Source of the DNA: a virus
Reading direction: 5' to 3' (one strand)
Length of the DNA stretch: 27,972 nucleotides
IMG/VR virus record: IMGVR_UViG_3300030109_003198
Coordinates: 1,473 to 29,444 of that record
Notes under the pieces: model-generated
Seen by the model: only the letters and a program-made list of their open reading frames with translations
Told to the model about the DNA's origin: nothing
Databases searched by the model: none
Shown here: positions 1 to 8,603 of the stretch, one piece after another
Layout of the letters: every line of letters begins with the position of its first letter
How positions within the stretch are numbered: the stretch's first letter is position 1
Made by a program: the position numbers and the translations under genes

Positions 1-2924
1 TATACTCCAGCTTTTTCTATTTCACTATAATGATTTGTTAAATCAGAATCTGTTAATCTTATCGTAGCTGCTGATGAAGATATCTCTAGTTCTGCACTAG
101 GACTAGTTATATCTCCAATAGCAAGACCATTTCCATTAAGAGACATTCTCCTACCTCCCGCTGCTCCGAAGTCTAGTCTGCTATTGCCATGTCTATATTG
201 AACCCAACCCTGATAAGCGGCTGATCCAACCGTTCCGTCAGCAAAATATAAACTCGCGCTATGGGAAGTCCCAGCAAAGATCGTCATGCCTTGTGCTGCC
301 GACCCATCACCAACGACAAGTCTATTACCCTCACTATTGAAATCTTGTGGATTATTGTTTCCAATGCCCACCCTATCACCAAACAATCCAGTAACACCAG
401 AGATGTGTGGTCCAGTAGAAAGAATAGAAGTTGTTGTTGTGTTACCGCGAGTTGTAACAGTTTGTAAAGTATCAGCTTCTGGTGCTTCACCAGTAAGAAC
501 AGGAACACCACTAACAAATAAGCCTTGTCCGAACACTCCACTGGTAGGCACATGAACGCCACCAGCGAAATTTAATACCATTGCATTAGCGCCAGTGGAT
601 AATGTCGGCGTGGAATTAGAATCACTAAATACAAAAGCTCCTCCATGCCCTGCTTGGACTTTAGAATAAGAACCAGCAGCTACACCTGTACCACCTTTTA
701 CTTCGTTAAAGAGACCTCCAATGATAACAGAGCGATCTGCTTCAATTGTATTGTTAAGACCGCCCCCTATAACACTGCCTTCTCCACTTATAACATTTGA
801 TGCTCCAGCTCCGATGAAACTTCGGTTACTATTACCGTGAATTGTATTGCTCTGGCCTCCAACAATAACCGAACTAGCCCCTTTGGCCGTGTTACTAAAT
901 CCACCGCCCATAAATATACCATTTACTCCAGTGACTTTATTGCTAAAACCTCCAGCGATTACTGAATAATCAGAATCTAAAATATCATTATTGTAACCGC
1001 CTACACTAGAAGAATATTGACTATCTACAATATCAACTCCTGACCCACCCCCTACAAAGTTAAAACCTAAAGTGTGACCTGATATTTTATTTTGAGCGCC
1101 ACCCACTAAAGTGTTAAAGTGTCCACTAATATTATTACCCGTCCCTCCAAGAACTGCCGACCCTGTGGCTGGAGAACCCCCAAAAACATCTGCGCTAGCT
1201 CCTATTGCTACTGCATTATTTGTAAATAAATTTATTGTATCTGCTCGGGAGGTTTCGAAAGTGGTAATTTTACTACCAAAATTAACCGCCGAAGCTCCCA
1301 CTGCATAAGATATAGATGCATTTGAATCTCCATTAAAAATAATTTTTGATCCATTAAAATTAATATCAGTGGTTGTAGCATTACCCCTGTCTACAACATC
1401 TTGTAAAGTATCAGAGCCACCACCTCCCGCTGCATCACCTGTTAGCAAATACGGCAACCCTGATGGACCAGTTAATCTACCTGCATCTCCTGTTCCTAGT
1501 GCATTACCACTAACATTCAAGTTACCACCATCTTCATCATCTCCTTCCAAACCTGCCTCGATTGTAAAATCTCCTACGAGAGTTTGATCTCCTTGATTAT
1601 AAAGATTTAAATCGGGGCCTTCATTTTCAGGCTCAAGAGTAAACGGTCCGATAGTAAATAATTCTTCATTAAATCCTACTTCACTATCAGCCGCTAATTT
1701 AAAAAATAAACCTGTTCCTTCTGGGATGCCATCATTAGCGGTTAGTCTAATCTTTTGCCCCTCTTGTATAGAGTTCAAAGGGTAGTTGCCTACTAAAGTT
1801 CCCCTATTTGTTTCTAATTCTCCACTAGTGCCATAATACAGAACAGCTTCTCCTAAAGATGTAAAGTTGGGAGATTCATTAAATCCTAAATCTAATTCAA
1901 TAAATCCCGTGACACCAGAAGAGTTTATAAGTTGATTATTAAAATATTTTACAGCATCATTTCTAGCCGCTGTATTAGTTATCGACCCTGTATTTGGGGG
2001 ATCAAGATTTGTGTAAGTTTCATTTAAAACTGTTTCTCCTGAAGCTCTAACAAATACTTTGTCAAAAGTGGCGGTGTTGGCGTATAAGTAAAATTCACTG
2101 GTATGAACACCACCATCTTCGTTAACTACTTCATTCCTAATACCAAAGTTTCTGGTGAAAGAGCCAAAAACATCTATGTTTTGTGATCTAGAAAAAGAAA
2201 AAGTAGAATCTCCTCCAATTCGATAATCAGGAAAAGCTACGGTCCCATTTTTATTCAGAATGCTTATTCTTTGCCCACTGATAAATGGGTCTGCTGCTAT
2301 TTGAGCTGCCGAAGAAAGAAGTTCTCCGTTCCTGTTTAAAATACTAAATTGTAAAGTTACATCAGCCCCCTCTGTATAAACTCCACTACCTGTTGTAATT
2401 TTTGTTAAATCGCTACTGTCAGCGGTAAAAGAAGTTTCGAATTCGTAAATCTCGCGAGTATCGAAATTACCCTCGTAATATCCGCTTGCAGTGAAATCCC
2501 CTGCTGTTGTTCCAATTCCTATCTTCCCCGTGTGCCATTGATTAGCATTGCCTTTATAAATAGCGTATAAAGCTCCTGAATAGTTGGTTCCTTTTTCGAA
2601 ATTATAAGGGGTCACTGTCCCTATTCCATAATAACCTGTGGCCTCTGCTCTTAAATCTCCAATTGGTTCTGAAGCCCCGATTACAACCACTCCCCCTGTG
2701 AAAATATTATCAGGGGCAGACGCTCCGATACTTAGAGGCATAGTCGCTCCAGCTCCTACAGCGTTTATAAATTCTACATCATTCCACCCTGAAGCACCTG
2801 CTCTAGCATGTAAATATCCTCCTGCGCCTGTGGCTCCAGTAGCAAATTCTCTAGCGGTTTTTGCGTAAGCATATGCGCCTTCAAATTTGCTTAGTTTTAA
2901 TACTGTATATCCTGTTTGATTCAT
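1..2924 (-). CDS. Long tail fibre protein with YadA-like head repeats (3' end outside window)
   Basis: The frame is open from an ATG at 2924 to the window edge, about 974 residues without a stop, so the C-terminus is missing. The ATG overlaps the stop of the gpJ homologue as TAATG, so the genes are coupled. Roughly residues 588-745 carry about ten imperfect copies of a V(I/V)GGxxNxxxG motif, like the left-handed roll of trimeric autotransporter heads, which suggests a trimeric fibre. A DTLQxVxxRGNxTTT motif occurs twice (about residues 515-535 and 830-850). The last visible part has GDRVGIGNNNP followed by beta-rich sequence, the kind of region that precedes an S74 intramolecular chaperone in many tail fibres; that domain would lie beyond the window and is inference. 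Likely role: host receptor binding at the tail tip. Confidence 0.85.
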   Translation of the reverse strand, partial: MNQTGYTVLKLSKFEGAYAYAKTAREFATGATGAGGYLHARAGASGWNDVEFINAVGAGATMPLSIGASAPDNIFTGGVVVIGASEPIGDLRAEATGYYGIGTVTPYNFEKGTNYSGALYAIYKGNANQWHTGKIGIGTTAGDFTASGYYEGNFDTREIYEFETSFTADSSDLTKITTGSGVYTEGADVTLQFSILNRNGELLSSAAQIAADPFISGQRISILNKNGTVAFPDYRIGGDSTFSFSRSQNIDVFGSFTRNFGIRNEVVNEDGGVHTSEFYLYANTATFDKVFVRASGETVLNETYTNLDPPNTGSITNTAARNDAVKYFNNQLINSSGVTGFIELDLGFNESPNFTSLGEAVLYYGTSGELETNRGTLVGNYPLNSIQEGQKIRLTANDGIPEGTGLFFKLAADSEVGFNEELFTIGPFTLEPENEGPDLNLYNQGDQTLVGDFTIEAGLEGDDEDGGNLNVSGNALGTGDAGRLTGPSGLPYLLTGDAAGGGGSDTLQDVVDRGNATTTDINFNGSKIIFNGDSNASISYAVGASAVNFGSKITTFETSRADTINLFTNNAVAIGASADVFGGSPATGSAVLGGTGNNISGHFNTLVGGAQNKISGHTLGFNFVGGGSGVDIVDSQYSSSVGGYNNDILDSDYSVIAGGFSNKVTGVNGIFMGGGFSNTAKGASSVIVGGQSNTIHGNSNRSFIGAGASNVISGEGSVIGGGLNNTIEADRSVIIGGLFNEVKGGTGVAAGSYSKVQAGHGGAFVFSDSNSTPTLSTGANAMVLNFAGGVHVPTSGVFGQGLFVSGVPVLTGEAPEADTLQTVTTRGNTTTTSILSTGPHISGVTGLFGDRVGIGNNNPQDFNSEGNRLVVGDGSAAQGMTIFAGTSHSASLYFADGTVGSAAYQGWVQYRHGNSRLDFGAAGGRRMSLNGNGLAIGDITSPSAELEISSSAATIRLTDSDLTNHYSEIEKAGV

Positions 2925-5900
2925 TAGAGAATTGTTATTCTATCTAAAAATGATTTAGAAAATGTTAAGGTTTCTTCATATAAAACAAAAATTCCAGAAG
3001 ATGCATAATCAGAATCGAAATATGCGTTGCCTCCCGCTCCTCCGTTATTACCTAATGCGTTAACACTAAAATTAAATACACCTACTTGATTGAGGCCAGT
3101 AAATTGACCTCCTGTGGTAGTTATCGAATTGTTAATGACCTGTCCGTTAGGGAGAGTTAACGCCATGTTATATCCTGTGCTATTATTTACAGCCGACCAG
3201 TCCCCTGTAATAGTGAAAGTTGCATCTGAAGCGTTTGGAACTCCTGTAGTAACCGAATCAATACTCGGAGCATCTAGCGTCTTGTATGTGACACCATTAA
3301 TTGTTTGTGCGACTTGATAGCTGTAAGTATTAGCTTTATCTTCGATGCTGATATTTTTATCAATTAAATTAAATTTACCAGTGTCGTATTTTGTGGCTGT
3401 TACTAAATATTCATTAGGAGCCTCTTCTTTCATGGAAATCACTTTATAGATGAATGGGCTTGCATCTTTGATTTCAAATTTTGCAGGGCTTCCTAGTTTT
3501 ACAAAGGGTAAAATTTCTGGTTTATCAAAACCTGAAACTAAAGATCCGTAAGTTTGATCGGTTATAGAGCCTGTAACGCTTAAAACAGACAGTTGATCTG
3601 GACTTATTTCGGAGATTTCAGATTCGGTTATACCTCTGGTGTATGTAGTGAGAGAGCTTATGCCGCTGAAAGAAGAGGACGCACCCCTTGTTCTCGCTGG
3701 CATATTGAAAGCTGCTATTTTCCCTGTGTTAAAATCTGCTAAAGTTTGAGTTCCTGTCCATTCAGATATAAAATCTCCAGAATTTAAATTTATTGCACTC
3801 GCATTCCCCTCTCCAGTTCCAGAGGCGAAAACCCATCCAGTCACTCCCGTTTGGAAGTAAAGCATTCTGCCACTTTCTGGCAAGCCTGTGTAAGCAGCGT
3901 ATTGTTGAAATCTAGTTTCAGCCAAACCTGTGGCTTCTGTATATCCTTCTGTATATCCTGAAAATCCATATTGACCCGTATATTTAAACCAACTGTCTGT
4001 GGCTATACCTGTTACTGTGAAGTTGTAATATCTTTGCCTGATGGAATTAGCGATAGTATTTAAATCTTCATAAGAATCGCTTCCTGTGGGGTTATAAACA
4101 GTCAATACCCCATCCATTGAGGAAGAGTTGAACTGATTAGTTAATCGAAGGGTTTCAGCTCCGAGATCAACAGCCAAAACCTTACCAAAGTTTGCTTTAT
4201 TAGTTTTTAATTCATCTTCAATAATTACAAGATCTCCAGGCTTGCATAAAAGACTTTCTAATCCCGCTGTGAATGCAACTTGTTGGTTTTCTTTTATCTT
4301 CGAGAAGATTTGGTGTTGAGCGGTTCTGCGAGCCATTGCTCTAGAAGTAATACCTATGCCTTCTATTTTTTTCTTAAAAATACCTCGCTCTTTAATGTCT
4401 TCTTCGTCCTCTACAACTTCAATTTTGGGAGAGAAGTTGTCAAATCTATCTCTGTATCCAACCTCTATGCAGTTGAACTGTTCATCTCTCCTATTGTTTG
4501 AATAAAAGAAAAGGCCATCTTTAACGCTTTCGTTTGTAAATAAATTTACTGTGTCTCTAGGTCTATCGTCTACAAAGTTTATTTCTGAATTGCTAAAAAA
4601 TGTCCTTCCTTTAAATAAAGCAGCGATAGTGTTAATCGCATCAAAGATCTTTTGCCCTTGATCAAAAACTATATTACAAGAAAATCTTGGCTCTTTACCG
4701 CCTCTCCCATCAGTTACTCCGACAAAATATCCATCATCATCAACAGCATCACAAAATCTTCCTATTTTATATAACTGCCATTTATTAATTGTTTCGCTGT
4801 CTATATGCGAACCCATACCATATCTAGAATTTGTAAGTAAATCGTACAAAATCCATGCAGGGTTGTCTGTCCACATTAACTCATCATTGAAAGAGCCATC
4901 CCAGTCTCCTTTATAAACTAATTTATTTTCTTTACTGGTGTTATCGAAAAGTTCTTGGTTGGCATAATATCTTTTGTCCACACCTTTTTTAACAGGAAAA
5001 TAGTTGCTAGGAATTCTTACTTTTTTTAATTTGCAATCGAAACTCCTTCTAGGGATGCTTCCAAAAGCCCGAGAATCTAATTTGGTCCCGACTATAGCAG
5101 AAAAAGGATAAGGAAGATCTACTCCGATTATCTCTGTTACTTTCCTCACTGAAACTGTTTTAGCTAATAAAACAGAGTTAGACTCATAAGAGAGTTTAGT
5201 TACTTTAACGTATCTCTTTTGAGTGCTATCTTCTTCTATAGTCCCAGCTTCTACACCTCGCTCTCCATCTGCGCTTAAAACAGATTGTTTGCTAGTTGTT
5301 GTTTCAGGTAGCTGAAAAGGTTGAGATAAATAGTTTAAAGCGTCATCTGCTCCATTAAGCTCTACCACAAATTCTCTTCCACTTGTGGCTTGGTAGTCAG
5401 GATTACCAATATCAATTAAAGTATTTCCCTCGATGAGAGCTACAATACGGTAAGTGTAAGTCCTGAAAGGCACTTGTCCTTCCGAGCCGTCACTTTTCTT
5501 TCCTATTTTTCCAGTTTCGACCTGTATGTTTAATACTGTCGGGAAGGTGGTTCCTATAGAAATATTTTTATTATCTTCACCTCTTCCTGCTCTAACTCCA
5601 TCTACATCTTTTATTAAAGTATCTTTTAACTCTGTTATATCTAAAGTTATAAATACTTGATCTACATTAGGGTTGTAAATAGTATGAACGACAGGTATAG
5701 CTCTTTCGTCAAATGCCGCTAAAGAGTTCTCTCCCCAATCTGAATAATTTCTTGTGATTGCGCGAGCATCTTTTCTTTGATCATCGCTACCCTCATTTAA
5801 AGGTAAGCTTTCTACCAAATCTGTATTATAATTCGTCGCGGTTTCACCCAAAACACTCTCTCTTGTTAGCATTGATGAGTTAGGCATAATCCTTTGTGGG

Positions 5901-7585
5901 GCATTGCTTTGAGCGCCTACTGTATTAGGGTTGCCGTCAGCTTTAGCTGTGCCGAAAGGTCCGAACAGTTCTCTATCATACATGTGGTCTATAAAGACTC
6001 TGCTAAAAAATCTAAATGGATTTTGTGATTCTGTTCCTTTTTTTAATTCTGCTAATACGTTACTATAATTATATTTTAAATTAGTAGTGTTGAAATCGTT
6101 GATAGTAACATCTTGTGATACAAGGGTTTCAGTTATTTCAAGTGTTTTAGCATATTTAAAAGAATTTAAATCACTTAAGGCGCTTATAACTTCTCTAGGA
6201 ACTTGATATGAGTAAGCATAACCATAAGGATAATCATTTCCATGAGCTGTTCTAACTGTCAGTGCCACAGTGTCTTCTTGTATAGGGAATTCTATTATAA
6301 GAAAGCCATGCATCACTCCTGTTAAAGTCCCGCTTGTATCAATTTCTGGGCAAGTTACGTCTGTAACTCTCATTCCAGCATTTTGCATTACCGCGATCAA
6401 ATTAAATTGGTTTTGCAATCCGACAGGAAAAGTAGTCATGTTAAACAAATCTGCCCCATCTAAGATAGACTTGTTTAAATTGCTGTTTGTATTTTCTGTT
6501 TTTACAATAATAACCCCACCATATTCTTCGGGGTTTAAATAATCTGTAATTAAAGTGTTTGTATTAGATCCATTAAACCCGAGACGATTTAAAGCTCTTA
6601 AGGCTAACTCTTGTTGTATATCATTGCCGCCTTGCTGGTTGTTGTTAGCGTACAAGCCATAAATAGTATCAAGCTCTGAAAAAACTACTTCATTTATTTT
6701 TTGTTCGTTTTGATCAAATACTGTTCCGTTAGCTCTAACCCAGTCATCTCCATCTGGCCTACCCTCATATCTGTATCTTAAATCGGGTTGGAAAGAGAAG
6801 AAAAATTTAGAGGAATTTAAATTGGTATCTGCCCACAAAAGACTGCCTAATGTTCCTTTTGGTCTACTATCATCTCTAAAAGCTGCGTTAGCATCATTGT
6901 AGCCAGTTTGCTTTTCACCATTTAAATACCATTCAAAAGTTTCCGCTCCAGCACTACCTCTATATTTTACAAAACCCCTTATATAAGCAGCGTAATCAAA
7001 TATAGTAGATGGCAATAAGGGTTCTCGGGGTTCTGTTGCGATACCTCTTCCTTCATCGAATTCACCTCTTGGATATACATTGTCAGTTAATGCACTTCTA
7101 AGAAATACCATAGTTACATCGCTAGCAGATGAGGCTTCTTCATTGTCAAGACCACCAGCAGTGCTAGAATTTAAATCTGTTATTCTTCCATCAGAGCTTC
7201 TAAGATCAGCTTCTTGTAATTCTTGAAAAAACTTACTACAATAAGTGACCCCTTTAGTGCTGTCTAACTCCATGTTAAGAGTTTCTATAGTTTCAGTTTC
7301 TAAAGTTGTTAACTGATCTAGCTCTCTAGGAGAATCGGTAGTGACAGCTACCGCAGTATCATCTAAATAAATACCTTGTAGCATTTTTAAGCCGTCTACA
7401 GTTTCCCCGTTGGCGTTTACTAAGCCTTCTATTGGCCCGTCACTAATCAAATCTAATGTTTCAGCAAAACTATATGATGCTCCATATTGCAACTCTCCCA
7501 TAACAGGGGGTTTATAAATAGGAGGTTTTGGTTTTCTACTACCACCTCCACCAGCAATACTAAGCTTTTTTAATAGATGTTTCAT
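2924..7585 (-). CDS. J: Tail tip / host specificity protein, lambda gpJ family
   Basis: 1553 residues, longer than lambda gpJ (about 1130). The N-terminus has the family hallmark SFAETLDLISDGPIEGLV followed by KMLQGIYLDDTAV near residues 40-75. Around residues 888-925 lies the conserved core VYKGDWDGSFND...NPAWILYDLLTNSRYGMG. The C-terminal third contains beta-rich, FN3-like sequence (about 1400-1530). About residues 1190-1310 form a Gly/Thr/Tyr-rich stretch (YTEGYTEATGLAETRF, YFQTGVTGWVFASG) that looks like an inserted domain. In lambda, J forms the central tail tip and binds the receptor. The start codon overlaps the stop of the gpI homologue (TAATG). The assignment rests on motifs and on the L-K-I-J gene order, and is firm. 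Confidence 0.95.
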   Translation of the reverse strand: MKHLLKKLSIAGGGGSRKPKPPIYKPPVMGELQYGASYSFAETLDLISDGPIEGLVNANGETVDGLKMLQGIYLDDTAVAVTTDSPRELDQLTTLETETIETLNMELDSTKGVTYCSKFFQELQEADLRSSDGRITDLNSSTAGGLDNEEASSASDVTMVFLRSALTDNVYPRGEFDEGRGIATEPREPLLPSTIFDYAAYIRGFVKYRGSAGAETFEWYLNGEKQTGYNDANAAFRDDSRPKGTLGSLLWADTNLNSSKFFFSFQPDLRYRYEGRPDGDDWVRANGTVFDQNEQKINEVVFSELDTIYGLYANNNQQGGNDIQQELALRALNRLGFNGSNTNTLITDYLNPEEYGGVIIVKTENTNSNLNKSILDGADLFNMTTFPVGLQNQFNLIAVMQNAGMRVTDVTCPEIDTSGTLTGVMHGFLIIEFPIQEDTVALTVRTAHGNDYPYGYAYSYQVPREVISALSDLNSFKYAKTLEITETLVSQDVTINDFNTTNLKYNYSNVLAELKKGTESQNPFRFFSRVFIDHMYDRELFGPFGTAKADGNPNTVGAQSNAPQRIMPNSSMLTRESVLGETATNYNTDLVESLPLNEGSDDQRKDARAITRNYSDWGENSLAAFDERAIPVVHTIYNPNVDQVFITLDITELKDTLIKDVDGVRAGRGEDNKNISIGTTFPTVLNIQVETGKIGKKSDGSEGQVPFRTYTYRIVALIEGNTLIDIGNPDYQATSGREFVVELNGADDALNYLSQPFQLPETTTSKQSVLSADGERGVEAGTIEEDSTQKRYVKVTKLSYESNSVLLAKTVSVRKVTEIIGVDLPYPFSAIVGTKLDSRAFGSIPRRSFDCKLKKVRIPSNYFPVKKGVDKRYYANQELFDNTSKENKLVYKGDWDGSFNDELMWTDNPAWILYDLLTNSRYGMGSHIDSETINKWQLYKIGRFCDAVDDDGYFVGVTDGRGGKEPRFSCNIVFDQGQKIFDAINTIAALFKGRTFFSNSEINFVDDRPRDTVNLFTNESVKDGLFFYSNNRRDEQFNCIEVGYRDRFDNFSPKIEVVEDEEDIKERGIFKKKIEGIGITSRAMARRTAQHQIFSKIKENQQVAFTAGLESLLCKPGDLVIIEDELKTNKANFGKVLAVDLGAETLRLTNQFNSSSMDGVLTVYNPTGSDSYEDLNTIANSIRQRYYNFTVTGIATDSWFKYTGQYGFSGYTEGYTEATGLAETRFQQYAAYTGLPESGRMLYFQTGVTGWVFASGTGEGNASAINLNSGDFISEWTGTQTLADFNTGKIAAFNMPARTRGASSSFSGISSLTTYTRGITESEISEISPDQLSVLSVTGSITDQTYGSLVSGFDKPEILPFVKLGSPAKFEIKDASPFIYKVISMKEEAPNEYLVTATKYDTGKFNLIDKNISIEDKANTYSYQVAQTINGVTYKTLDAPSIDSVTTGVPNASDATFTITGDWSAVNNSTGYNMALTLPNGQVINNSITTTGGQFTGLNQVGVFNFSVNALGNNGGAGGNAYFDSDYASSGIFVLYEETLTFSKSFLDRITIL

Positions 7586-8187
7586 TAGGTCGGGTCTACT
7601 CTATTGCCTATGAAAACAGGGTTACCCCTGCTACCACCTAAAGCTTTTTGCGGTGTTTGATGTTGAGGGAATGATTTGATTGTGGCTTGAATCACTTGAG
7701 AACCAACTTTTAATCGGCCATATCCAATCGGAACTGGAGATCCTTGGCTTGCCACGTTAACTGTATTAGTGAATATTAAAGAAGATTTGGAAGCGTCAGC
7801 CTCTATTTCTAAAGCTTCTACTTCAGGTTTAGGTGTTAAAGCGTAACTTATAACAGCGAAAAATAGAGCGCTTGCTATATTAGCTAACAAAGCGCTTCCT
7901 CCAACTAATGGCAAAAAGAACGCTGGACCTGATCCTGCTATAGCTGGGACCAAATCTATTGTTTCAGGGTTTCTAACCCCAGAGATATGCTCTTCTTGAG
8001 TGACTCTTTTTTTATTAATAATAATATCATAGCAGAAACCTTGTTTTTGTAATTCCACTAATCTTTTAATAAAGCCGCCTTTATTACAATCTATAGCTTC
8101 CAATACATTTTTCGGGTTTGGTAAGCTAAATTTAAAAGAGCTTCCATATTCCCGTGCTAGAATTCCATGTATTTTTACTAGAGTCAT
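7585..8187 (-). CDS. I: Tail assembly protein, lambda gpI family
   Basis: 200 residues. The N-terminal part (MTLVKIHGILAREYGSSFKF) matches the ubiquitin-like opening of gpI-type tail assembly proteins. A glycine- and hydrophobic-rich middle (about residues 85-118, GSGPAFFLPLVGGSALL) is followed by a C-terminal segment with PVPIGYGRLKVGSQVI, a common signature of this family in phages. It lies between the gpK and gpJ homologues and overlaps both by 1-4 nt (ATGA and TAATG), exactly the lambda order. The family is needed for assembly of the tail tip; its precise action is not well defined. Confidence 0.88.
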   Translation of the reverse strand: MTLVKIHGILAREYGSSFKFSLPNPKNVLEAIDCNKGGFIKRLVELQKQGFCYDIIINKKRVTQEEHISGVRNPETIDLVPAIAGSGPAFFLPLVGGSALLANIASALFFAVISYALTPKPEVEALEIEADASKSSLIFTNTVNVASQGSPVPIGYGRLKVGSQVIQATIKSFPQHQTPQKALGGSRGNPVFIGNRVDPT

Positions 8188-8603
8188 TTTGCAGCCTTAA
8201 TCCTTTCTAGTATATTTACATCTGCTTCTATGGTTTTGGGCGTATAAATATTTATTTTTTTTGTATTTAAGCTGTAAATCAAAAAAGGTTGGCAGCAATT
8301 GTCAGACATTTTGACATCAAATTCTGATTCAGTCTCATCTCCTAGTATATGACTATGGAAAACTGCCACCATATCGTAAGAATCTTTAAACAATAAGTAA
8401 CTTAAAGGATTAATTAAAAAATAAGATCTGGGGTCATCTGAAGCATTGTCTTCTAACTGTATAATAAATTCTTTGTTTTTATGATCATAACCAAGAAAGC
8501 CACATATCTCTTTTGTGAAATGCTTGTGAGCGATTTCTTTTATTTTATGAAGAGCTGAAACCTCCCCTTTACACTTGTGCGTTTCGGCCATAGCTAAATC
8601 CAT
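8184..8603 (-). CDS. K: Tail tip JAMM metallopeptidase, truncated lambda gpK type
   Basis: 139 residues from the ATG at 8603. I chose this start because an AGGA sequence lies 5 nt upstream; the frame can be extended to a TTG at 8624 or shortened to an ATG at 8591. The JAB/MPN (JAMM) zinc-peptidase motif is complete: E32, then H83-S-H85, seven residues, S93 and D96. Lambda-type gpK normally carries a second NlpC/P60 peptidoglycan hydrolase domain; it is absent here, and the protein ends about 40 residues after the JAMM motif. The start lies inside the end of the gpL homologue (35 nt overlap) and the stop overlaps gpI. Family role: tail tip assembly or processing. Confidence 0.85.
   Translation of the reverse strand: MDLAMAETHKCKGEVSALHKIKEIAHKHFTKEICGFLGYDHKNKEFIIQLEDNASDDPRSYFLINPLSYLLFKDSYDMVAVFHSHILGDETESEFDVKMSDNCCQPFLIYSLNTKKINIYTPKTIEADVNILERIKAAK

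Noticed and set aside
261-562. Short frames on both strands across the left end
   Set aside because: They lie antisense or out of frame within the long fibre frame that stays open from 2924 to position 1 and has clear repeat structure.
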